This document shows positions 1 through 5,042 of a stretch of 5,042 bases of DNA, piece by piece; positions within the stretch are counted from its first letter, which is position 1, and each line of letters begins with the position of its first letter. Origin of the DNA: Planctomycetaceae bacterium (GTDB lineage Bacteria; Planctomycetota; Planctomycetia; Pirellulales; UBA1268); contig DONH01000086.1 of the NCBI GenBank assembly GCA_003509235.1, positions 1 to 5,042 of the forward strand. The letters run 5' to 3'. The notes under the pieces were generated by a model. That model saw nothing but the letters and a program-made list of their open reading frames with translations, did no database searches and was not told the origin of the DNA. Position numbers and translations under genes: made by a program.

Positions 1-4
1 GAAT

Positions 5-1345
5 ATGGCAAAGCGTAGACGTTCTCGATCAGGCGGTCGTTCAGGCTATGGCGGCGGTCAAGGTGGCCAAGGAGGTCAAGGTGGCCATGGTGGTCGTCGC
101 CGAAGGTATCGTCGTGGTGGTGGCGGACCAGTAGCTGCTGGAGCAGGTGCGGTCGATATGGAAGGCGAGGGCATGCGGCCGCCGGAGCCCGAACCAGAGG
201 TTTCTGAGAATGGTGAGCCGGTACCACTTGAGCCCGGCGAAGGCGTACTTGAGCTTCATCCAAATGGATATGGATTCCTACGAAGTCCAGAAAATAATTA
301 TTCACGTGAACGAACCGACCCCTTTGTTCCGGCAACGATGATTGACCGATTTCGGCTTCGCGAAGGAGTCTCTGTGAAGGCAAAGGTCCAGCAGGGACGC
401 CGGCAGCAGGGGCCACGAGTTCGAGAGCTTGAAGAAATTGAGGGGATGAACCCAGAAAAATATGCTGAAATCAAAACCTTTGATCAACTCACACCAATTA
501 ACCCAGAGTCATGGTTGCGACTCGAAACAGGTCAGCAACCGTTGACGACACGAATCATGGACATGCTTACTCCTCTTGGCAAGGGGCAGCGGGCATTAAT
601 TGTTGCACCTCCGCGAACAGGAAAAACGGTTCTGTTGCAACAAGTGTCTCAGGCCATATCACAAAATCACCCAGAACTTTCCTTGGTTATGCTGTTGGTT
701 GATGAACGCCCTGAAGAAGTCACGGATATGCGTCGATCCGTCGAGGGTGAAGTAATCGCCAGTAGCCTCGACTGCGATGTCGAGAGCCATGTCCGTCTTT
801 CACAGCTTGTTATTGAACGCTGTAAACGAATGGCGGAAGCAGGTAAGGATGTTTTTCTTTTGATGGACTCCATTACACGAATGGCTCGTGCATTCAATAA
901 ATGGGTTGGGAATACAGGGCGAACCATGTCAGGTGGCGTTGACATCAAAGCTTTGGATATTCCCAAAAAGCTTTTCGCAACAGCCCGTGTTTTTGAAGAA
1001 GGTGGCTCGTTGACAATTTGCGCGACAGCGCTCGTTGACACCGGAAGCCGAATGGATGAACTCATTTTTCAAGAGTTTAAAGGCACGGGGAACATGGAAT
1101 TGGTGCTCGACCGGAAACTCTCAGACAGGAGGGTGTGGCCGGCGATTGATATTTCTCAGTCTGGTACTCGCCGCGAGGAAAAGCTACTCGACCCAGACAC
1201 GTTGCATTCGGTCAACATGTTGAGGAGAACGCTTTCATCAATGCACCATGTTGATGCAATGGAGCAACTGACCAAGCAGTTGGCAAAGTTTAAGAGTAAT
1301 CGAGAGTTCATTGCGCTCATTGCAGGTTCGCAGTCTGATGAGTAA
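5..1345 (+). CDS. rho: Transcription termination factor Rho with RG-rich N-terminal extension
   Basis: Rho is a hexameric, RNA-dependent ATPase that moves along nascent RNA and releases RNA polymerase in the cytoplasm. The RNA-binding cold-shock-like domain spans about residues 78-145 and has the RNP1-type motif GYGFLR at 88-93. The RecA-like motor follows: Walker A APPRTGKT 201-208, DERPEEV 233-239, Walker B FLLMDS 284-289, Q-loop near 302-313, R-loop DTGSRMDE 345-352 and arginine finger SGTR with R389. From Walker A to the finger it aligns without gaps to E. coli Rho at an offset of 23, by my recollection of that sequence. Residues 1-41 hold 18 Gly and 11 Arg; 51-80 are acidic and Pro-rich; both look disordered and replace the usual helical N-terminus. 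At 446 residues it is longer than the 419 of E. coli. Only four bases precede the ATG and the frame is open to the window edge, so a start further upstream is possible, though MAKRRRSRS looks natural. The motor is intact. Confidence 0.97.
   Translation: MAKRRRSRSGGRSGYGGGQGGQGGQGGHGGRRRRYRRGGGGPVAAGAGAVDMEGEGMRPPEPEPEVSENGEPVPLEPGEGVLELHPNGYGFLRSPENNYSRERTDPFVPATMIDRFRLREGVSVKAKVQQGRRQQGPRVRELEEIEGMNPEKYAEIKTFDQLTPINPESWLRLETGQQPLTTRIMDMLTPLGKGQRALIVAPPRTGKTVLLQQVSQAISQNHPELSLVMLLVDERPEEVTDMRRSVEGEVIASSLDCDVESHVRLSQLVIERCKRMAEAGKDVFLLMDSITRMARAFNKWVGNTGRTMSGGVDIKALDIPKKLFATARVFEEGGSLTICATALVDTGSRMDELIFQEFKGTGNMELVLDRKLSDRRVWPAIDISQSGTRREEKLLDPDTLHSVNMLRRTLSSMHHVDAMEQLTKQLAKFKSNREFIALIAGSQSDE
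56..91 (+). repeat. Two 18-bp tandem units inside rho encoding Gly-Gln-rich repeat
   Basis: The 14-base word GGTCAAGGTGGCCA occurs at 56-69 and again at 74-87, giving an 18-bp period. It encodes the GQGGQGGQGG tract of the Rho N-terminus. Units of whole codons keep the frame, so copy number could change by slippage without breaking the gene. Only two units are present here. Confidence 0.8.
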
Positions 1346-1376
1346 TTCTTCTGTGGTGGGTGTGCTACTGTGCTTT

Positions 1377-1406
1377 TTGACACCATTATTAAGGGACGCA
1401 TATACT
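1377..1406 (+). promoter_or_regulatory. Probable sigma-70 promoter for the gene at 1461
   Basis: A perfect -35 box TTGACA lies at 1377-1382 and a -10 box TATACT (five of six matches to consensus) at 1401-1406, separated by 18 bp. Transcription would start near 1413 and leave a leader of about 48 bases before the ATG at 1461. It lies in the gap just after the rho stop, so the downstream gene need not depend on rho transcription. The match is seen directly; activity is inferred, and planctomycete promoters need not follow the E. coli consensus. Confidence 0.55.
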
Positions 1407-1446
1407 TTTTTTCTTTGGGGTGCGTGTTCGATCGATGGAATATTTT

Positions 1447-1452
1447 AGGAGA
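1447..1452 (+). promoter_or_regulatory. Shine-Dalgarno site for the gene at 1461
   Basis: AGGAGA ends eight bases before the ATG at 1461, an ideal spacing. It fixes that ATG over the in-frame ATGs at 1491 and 1497. It is the clearest ribosome binding site among the plus-strand genes. Confidence 0.75.
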
Positions 1453-1460
1453 CCCTGCCG

Positions 1461-2204
1461 ATGAATCTCTATGGTTCGCTAGCCGACGACATGTACATGA
1501 ACGTCAATCTAGCTACAGAGATGGAGTTGCCAGGTCACAGGGAGACAGTGCTGCACTTTTTTGAATGTGTTCGCAAAAAGTTTCCGACGATGCGGAAGTT
1601 TCATGCTCGTGACAAGCGAGATTTCGTGTTGGAGGAAGATAAGGAGCAGGGACGGTATCGTTGGGTAGCTGTTGAGCCTCGGCGTTTTTGCTCTGGGCAC
1701 GTGAATCCGGCTTCGATTGAAGATGCACTTGATCAACATCGTTTTTTGCTCGATCTGGCCCCCGTGCTTTTATCAATGAGTCCACTCGACTGCGAGGCGA
1801 TTGATGTCTTGTTTGGTTTTGACTTCGCATTTCGGGGAAACCATAACTCGCTCTTGGCAGAAGCACTCGGCCCAGGGCCAGCCCTTGAGGGTCTTGGTGA
1901 TGTTCCGGGAAGCAAACTGATTAACTATGAGCCGTCACTGACAATTGCAGTCGATGAAGAATGCCGTACTCAGGTTCGAGTAAGCACGGAAACTCGCACA
2001 AATGCCTTTCAGGTGCGGACGGGAGAGTTTGCGGAGGAACAATTGAGTGTCTACGTTACAGCTCGTCAGTATGGGAGCCTCGAGGGCGGAGAAACCTATG
2101 TCGACACGGTTGAGCGTCTTGCTCAGTTAGGTCAGGAAGTCATTGAAAACTGTGTGGTGGAGCAGGTTCTTCGTCCTTTGGCGAGAACGATTGCATTGAA
2201 ATAG
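1461..2204 (+). CDS. Conserved protein of unknown function, planctomycete type
   Basis: This 247-residue protein has no motif that lets me assign a function. There is no signal peptide or membrane segment, so it is probably cytoplasmic. It is rich in charged residues, with a notable stretch at 46-81 (many Arg, Lys, Asp, Glu, ending FCSGHVNP), a hydrophobic helix-like part at 92-120 and a Gly/Pro-rich section at 136-150. The stretch ETRTNAFQVRTGEFAEEQ at 177-194 leads into a probable strand, SVYVTARQYG (196-205), and an amphipathic C-terminal helix from about 212. The pattern resembles hypothetical proteins I recall as widespread in planctomycetes; that is memory, not a search. No catalytic or metal-binding signature is evident. 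It has its own promoter candidate and good ribosome binding site, and ends 187 bases before the longest form of the next ORF. Its position after rho may be chance. That it is a real gene is nearly certain; its function is unknown. Confidence 0.9.
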   Translation: MNLYGSLADDMYMNVNLATEMELPGHRETVLHFFECVRKKFPTMRKFHARDKRDFVLEEDKEQGRYRWVAVEPRRFCSGHVNPASIEDALDQHRFLLDLAPVLLSMSPLDCEAIDVLFGFDFAFRGNHNSLLAEALGPGPALEGLGDVPGSKLINYEPSLTIAVDEECRTQVRVSTETRTNAFQVRTGEFAEEQLSVYVTARQYGSLEGGETYVDTVERLAQLGQEVIENCVVEQVLRPLARTIALK

Positions 2205-2212
2205 CGCATGGC

Positions 2213-2240
2213 TTGAGGTGGTGGTGCTCGTGTGAATAAT
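2213..2240 (+). promoter_or_regulatory. Weak promoter candidate upstream of beta-RFAP synthase gene
   Basis: TTGAGG at 2213-2218 (four of six to the -35 consensus) is followed after 16 bp by AATAAT at 2235-2240 (five of six to the -10). If used, transcription starts near 2247 and the leader before the ATG at 2428 is about 180 bases. I saw no strong hairpin or known riboswitch in that leader. Matches of this quality occur often by chance. Confidence 0.22.
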
Positions 2241-2378
2241 GCTCTTAGTTGTTAGCAAAACACCCGGTCGCCTTCTTTTTTATGACCAGATTGGGAGGGG
2301 GTTGCGAGCAGTTCCCATGATTTCAAAACCGGTGGTAGTCGGCGTTGGGTGAATGGAACGGCTAGGATTTTCAGGGAA

Positions 2379-2453
2379 ATGAAGCCCGTGCTTGCTCGAG
2401 TTGGCGCGGAAGATTCTATTTGGAAGTATGATCCGTCAAACCGATTCGTCTGA
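2379..2453 (+). other. Tiny ORF overlapping the start of the beta-RFAP synthase gene
   Basis: An ATG at 2379 opens 24 codons ending with TGA at 2451-2453, in a different frame from the synthase and covering its ATG at 2428. AGGA at 2364-2367 is 11 bases upstream, a weak ribosome binding site. The frame is open back to 2286 with a GTG at 2349. The peptide resembles nothing I know. It could be a leader ORF that couples or limits translation of the synthase, or a chance ORF; chance is more likely. Confidence 0.15.
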
Positions 2454-3465
2454 CTCCCCGACCGAAGCCGCTCATGGCGAAGTTGAGGTCATCACTCCTG
2501 GTCGATTGCACTTTGGAATGCTTTCATTCGGGCAGCCGCTTGGGCGTTCTTTCGGAGGTCTTGGAGCGATGGTGGCCGGCTGTGGCATCACGGTGAGAAT
2601 GAAGAGAGCAACAACTTTTTCAGCAGCAAGCCACGTCGGTGAACGGGCGATTGGTGTTGCTCGACAATGTGCGGCTGCATGGGGATTAGACGAACAATCG
2701 GGCTGCTCCATAAAAGTGCTCGATATTCCACGGCAGCACATTGGTCTGGGTACTGGAACACAGCTTGCTTTGGCAATAGCTGCGGGCATGCAGCGACTGT
2801 ATGTTGATGGCTCGGGTGACTTAATGCAGCCCATGTCGGCTAACGACGCCGCTGCCCTTGCTCAGGCGGCAGGAAGAGGACTGCGATCGAGTGTCGGTGT
2901 ATACGGGTTTGGTGCCGGTGGGATCATTCTGGAATCAGGAAAACTACAAGGTGAGGTGACCGCGCCGCTTGTTTCCAGAATTTCGGTACCTGAGGCATGG
3001 AGAGTCGTTTTGTTTGTACAGCGTGAGGCCGAGGGCCTGCATGGCGATGCCGAACGAACTGCATTCGCAGGTCTGGAGCTTGTCCCATTTGAACTTACGG
3101 CAGAACTTACGCGACTTGCTGTAATGGAGATTCTCCCGGCGGTTCTATCGGCTGCGTTCATAGATTTTGCGTCTGCTATTACAGCGTATGGAAAACTCGC
3201 GGGGAAGCCATTTGAGCGAGCATCATCACGGCTTCCTTATGCTGGAGCGACGGCGAGCCTTTTTGAATGGCTTGATCTTCAAGGGGTGCAAGGATTTGCA
3301 CAAAGTAGTTGGGGGCCCGCTGTTGTTGCAGTGTGTGAGACACAAGTTGAAGCAGATTCACTCGTTTCAGCAGCGGAAGCAGCAGGAATGGCTGAGCAGC
3401 ATGAAATACGGATAGCTGCTTTTGATAACTGTGGGGCAATTATTCGTGAGGTAGATGAGACCTAA
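2428..3465 (+). CDS. Beta-ribofuranosylaminobenzene 5'-phosphate synthase (beta-RFAP synthase)
   Basis: This enzyme joins phosphoribosyl pyrophosphate to a p-aminobenzoate-type acid with loss of CO2 and pyrophosphate, the first committed step toward the arylamine part of tetrahydromethanopterin. It belongs to the GHMP kinase fold superfamily. Counting from the ATG at 2428 (345 residues), the hallmarks are TPGRLHFGML at 23-32, GRSFGGLGAM at 39-48, the GHMP glycine loop GLGTGTQLALAIA at 106-118, GRGLRSSVGVYGFGAGGI at 149-166, a segment with AWR (190-192) and GLHGDAE (203-209), and SSWGPAV at 293-299 near the C-terminus. All family blocks are present, so it appears complete. The frame also opens from TTG at 2392 (357 residues) and TTG at 2401; I prefer the ATG because the family core begins soon after it, although no well-spaced ribosome binding site is visible. 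In planctomycetes the cofactor serves formaldehyde oxidation or C1 transfer. No other gene of that pathway is in the window. Confidence 0.92.
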   Translation: MIRQTDSSDSPTEAAHGEVEVITPGRLHFGMLSFGQPLGRSFGGLGAMVAGCGITVRMKRATTFSAASHVGERAIGVARQCAAAWGLDEQSGCSIKVLDIPRQHIGLGTGTQLALAIAAGMQRLYVDGSGDLMQPMSANDAAALAQAAGRGLRSSVGVYGFGAGGIILESGKLQGEVTAPLVSRISVPEAWRVVLFVQREAEGLHGDAERTAFAGLELVPFELTAELTRLAVMEILPAVLSAAFIDFASAITAYGKLAGKPFERASSRLPYAGATASLFEWLDLQGVQGFAQSSWGPAVVAVCETQVEADSLVSAAEAAGMAEQHEIRIAAFDNCGAIIREVDET

Positions 3466-3636
3466 GTTTCTGCATGACAAGGAAACAGTGCGTCAGTAGA
3501 TCTAATAAAAACATTGGTTTTGGGCGTCACAAAACAAAGAAGGTTTTAAGATACTCACAAAGTATGATTTCCGTAGCTGTTGTCATGGTTCTTGTTGATT
3601 CCGTGTTCGTTGATGTTCCTTTTTGTAACGTGCGCT
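3466..3636 (+). other. Gap between beta-RFAP synthase and glycosyltransferase, no clear signals
   Basis: This stretch is richer in A and T than its neighbours. AGAAGG at 3538-3543 resembles a ribosome binding site but lies 20 bases before the nearest ATG (3564), too far to be useful. That ATG opens a 26-codon ORF in another frame, ending with TGA at 3642-3644 across the glycosyltransferase ATG at 3637. TATGAT at 3563-3568 resembles a -10 box without a matching -35. I see no intrinsic terminator. If the glycosyltransferase starts at TTG 3580, part of this stretch is coding. Confidence 0.5.
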
Positions 3637-4827
3637 ATGCCTGAAGCACTTGATCAGCCGAAGACGATTCGATTCGGGAAATACATTCTGGCAGATAATG
3701 TCATGAGCAGTCTCGTTCGGTCCCAGCTGGCTCCAGCAAGAACATTGACCATTTCTGAATTTCGTCAAGAGCACCCAGAGAGTTCTCGTCTTGTTCAAGT
3801 GAGAGAACCTACCTGCGTAGATTCATTCTGTTTCGATTCGTGGACGGAAGATGAACAGCTATCAGTCAGCCACTTGCCTGGAAAAGAAATGCCTGAGACT
3901 TCTGTTCTTGTTGTTCCCTCTGGCAGGGTAGTAGGCCGAAAGGGAGACGTTGATGTGCCAGGGGAAGATGTTCGGCTTCGATACTCAAAAGATTTATCAC
4001 AAGAAGCCGCTTGTTTTGCTCGAACCATACGATTTGGGAGACTGAATCCACGCTTTTGGAAGCGTGTTGCTGAAAATTCTTTGCGTCAGCGATTCGTGCC
4101 GCCGGTGTCTCGATGCTCTGGACGGATGGCAGTATTGAACTGTGAAGGTTCCCATAATTATTTTCATTGGATTGCTGAAGTGCTGCCCCGCCTATTGACC
4201 CTCTTGCAGAGTGGTGAGCAGGCTGATTGGTATGTTGCTGATTGTTATTCGCGATGGCAGCGGACTTCACTTGCTGCCCTTGGCGTCCCACTTGATAGCG
4301 TCATTCAGCCTCATGCGACTTTTCATCTTGAAGCAGATGAGCTTCTGGTGCCGTCGTTGCAAGCCACGCAGGCTATTCCGCCTATGGCACAGGAGCTGGC
4401 GAGAGGGTTTGGTCTTCAGGATGCCAATGATGATGAGCCAAAACGATTGATTTATATTGAGCGATCGCATTCACGTCGTCCGGTAAACACTGATGAGTTT
4501 TCAGCATGGCGACGGCAGCATGGTTTCGATGATGTCTGGCTCGAAGGCATGTCCTTAGCAGAGCAGATTACCCTGTTTCGAGAAGCAAAAATTGTCCTTG
4601 GAGTTCATGGCGCAGGGCTTACAAATATCATTCATTGCAGGCCGGGAACGCTTGTGGTTGAGTTTATGCCGGCCGGCCTCGATCGCCCGTGCTATCCAGT
4701 GCTTAGCCAGCTTTTCAATCTCCATCATGTCATGATTAATGCACCACGGGCTGGACGTCGGCACGCTATACGAGTCTCGATTGCTGTCTTAGATCAGATA
4801 CTGGAGAAATTTCGCGCACCGTCTTAG
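3637..4827 (+). CDS. Glycosyltransferase family 61 protein (DUF563 type)
   Basis: This is probably a nucleotide-sugar glycosyltransferase acting on a cell-surface or extracellular polysaccharide; donor and acceptor cannot be read from the sequence. From the ATG at 3637 the protein has 396 residues. The family signature begins with NYFHWIAEVLPRLLTLL at 174-190. A Rossmann-like C-terminal half follows with LIYIERSHSRRPVN at 271-284 and the diagnostic loop LGVHGAGLTNII at 321-332, then PGTLVVEFMP at 336-345. These parts are typical of family 61; the N-terminal 150 residues are not recognisable. No membrane segment is evident in this form. The frame also opens from TTG at 3580 (415 residues) or ATG at 3613, which would add the hydrophobic stretch SWFLLIPCSLMFLFVTCA, signal-like but without the usual basic start. 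No ribosome binding site decides the matter. Unlike most such genes it is not beside other glycan genes in this window. Confidence 0.88.
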   Translation: MPEALDQPKTIRFGKYILADNVMSSLVRSQLAPARTLTISEFRQEHPESSRLVQVREPTCVDSFCFDSWTEDEQLSVSHLPGKEMPETSVLVVPSGRVVGRKGDVDVPGEDVRLRYSKDLSQEAACFARTIRFGRLNPRFWKRVAENSLRQRFVPPVSRCSGRMAVLNCEGSHNYFHWIAEVLPRLLTLLQSGEQADWYVADCYSRWQRTSLAALGVPLDSVIQPHATFHLEADELLVPSLQATQAIPPMAQELARGFGLQDANDDEPKRLIYIERSHSRRPVNTDEFSAWRRQHGFDDVWLEGMSLAEQITLFREAKIVLGVHGAGLTNIIHCRPGTLVVEFMPAGLDRPCYPVLSQLFNLHHVMINAPRAGRRHAIRVSIAVLDQILEKFRAPS

Positions 4828-4853
4828 TCGCGTTGTGTGCTGAATTACAGAAT

Positions 4854-4871
4854 GTTTTCCTGATGGAAGAC
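4854..4871. terminator. Hairpin in the convergent gap, possible terminator
   Basis: GTTTTCC at 4854-4860 can pair with GGAAGAC at 4865-4871 around a TGAT loop, seven pairs with one G-T wobble on the plus strand. It lies 27 bases after the glycosyltransferase stop and 11 bases past the stop of the minus-strand ORF, where a shared terminator would be expected. Neither side has a good T-run, so it may be only a weak or Rho-assisted end. Confidence 0.25.
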
Positions 4872-4881
4872 GATCGGTATT

Positions 4882-5016
4882 TTACGAGCAGCCAGAATGT
4901 TCTGACTTGATGGGTGAGCAAGGTTCAGCTTTAACCGCGCTGTCGGTGTGTGGTTTTCCATAACACTCCATCATTCCTGCTACAGCAGCCAAGTATTCAT
5001 TGATATGTGGGTCCAT
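4882..5016 (-). CDS. Small protein of unknown function, or 3' end of a longer gene
   Basis: An ATG read from 5016 leftward opens 44 codons ending with TAA at 4884-4882. GGAGG ends eight bases before it, a strong and well-placed ribosome binding site, the best argument that this is a real start. The peptide begins MDPHINEYLAAVAGMMECYG, a plausible short amphipathic helix, and ends in a polar tail with Cys at 33 and 43 (a third at 18). There is no membrane segment, signal peptide or paired CxxC motif. I do not recognise it. The frame stays open to the window edge, with another in-frame ATG at 5031, so it may instead be the C-terminus of a larger protein entering from the right. It is convergent with the glycosyltransferase. 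Confidence 0.45.
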   Translation of the reverse strand: MDPHINEYLAAVAGMMECYGKPHTDSAVKAEPCSPIKSEHSGCS

Positions 5017-5024
5017 AGTACAAG

Positions 5025-5029
5025 CCTCC
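5025..5029 (-). promoter_or_regulatory. Shine-Dalgarno site for the small minus-strand ORF
   Basis: The minus strand reads GGAGG here, eight bases before the ATG at 5016. It favours that ATG over the one at 5031, which overlaps the site and shows no binding site of its own within the window. Confidence 0.45.
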
Positions 5030-5042
5030 ATGTTTGATACTG

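Noticed and set aside
667..1065. Antisense 132-codon ORF inside rho
   Set aside because: It lies opposite the conserved Rho motor domain and its protein resembles no family; it is a by-product of rho codon use.
1359..1384. GGTGT and ACACC could pair as a rho terminator
   Set aside because: Only five pairs around a 16-base loop, and no T-run after it; the right arm overlaps the promoter -35 box.
1396..1425. ACGCA and TGCGT flanking a T-rich stretch
   Set aside because: Five pairs with a 20-base loop and the T-run inside the loop, so it is not an intrinsic terminator; the stretch is better read as the -10 box and promoter start region.
2205..2391. Possible tRNA, small RNA or riboswitch in the gap before the beta-RFAP synthase gene
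   Set aside because: No T-loop sequence, cloverleaf or known riboswitch core was found; the stems seen (TGCT/AGCA, TGGGA/TCCCA) are four or five pairs with long loops.
3466..3486. GTTTC and GAAAC inverted repeat right after the beta-RFAP synthase stop
   Set aside because: Five AT-rich pairs with an 11-base loop and no T-run; too weak to call a terminator.
3866..4291. Antisense 141-codon ORF inside the glycosyltransferase gene
   Set aside because: Low-complexity Gln/Asn/Ser-rich translation with no family signal, opposite a frame carrying clear family 61 motifs.
4848..4904. CAGAATGTT repeated at 4848 and 4893, the second copy part of the inverted repeat CAGAATGTTCTG
   Set aside because: A nine-base repeat and a five-base inverted repeat are within chance, and the second copy lies in the small ORF; no known operator is recognised.

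Overview
The window looks like ordinary chromosome from a member of the Planctomycetota, possibly the Pirellulales. Three things suggest this. The Rho factor has a long Arg/Gly-rich start. The gene after it resembles a hypothetical protein I know only from planctomycetes. There is also a bacterial gene for beta-RFAP synthase, an enzyme of methanopterin synthesis, and among bacteria that pathway is mostly limited to methylotrophic proteobacteria, planctomycetes and a few others. Moderate GC content and gaps of 100-200 bases between genes fit as well. The assignment comes from recognising protein families, not from a database search.

Layout: (1) 5-1345, plus strand, transcription terminator Rho, whose start lies four bases inside the window. 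(2) 1346-1460, a gap holding a near-consensus sigma-70 promoter and a good ribosome binding site. (3) 1461-2204, plus, conserved protein of unknown function. (4) 2205-2427, a gap with a weak promoter candidate and a tiny overlapping ORF. (5) about 2428-3465, plus, beta-RFAP synthase. (6) 3466-3636, an AT-richer gap with no convincing promoter and a 26-codon ORF running into the next gene. (7) about 3637-4827, plus, family 61 glycosyltransferase. (8) 4828-4881, a short convergent gap with one hairpin. (9) 4882-5016, minus, a 44-codon ORF with a strong ribosome binding site, or else the 3' end of a longer gene entering from the right. No stretch of 300 bases lacks a gene. I see no tRNA, rRNA, CRISPR array, insertion sequence or phage gene.

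The four large genes share a strand, but the gaps and the lack of functional linkage (termination, unknown, C1 cofactor synthesis, surface glycan synthesis) argue against a single operon. The gene after rho very probably has its own promoter. I found no convincing new multi-gene system. The points most worth following are the disordered RG-rich Rho N-terminus, the unknown gene with its own promoter, the methanopterin gene standing apart from other pathway genes, and the small minus-strand ORF.
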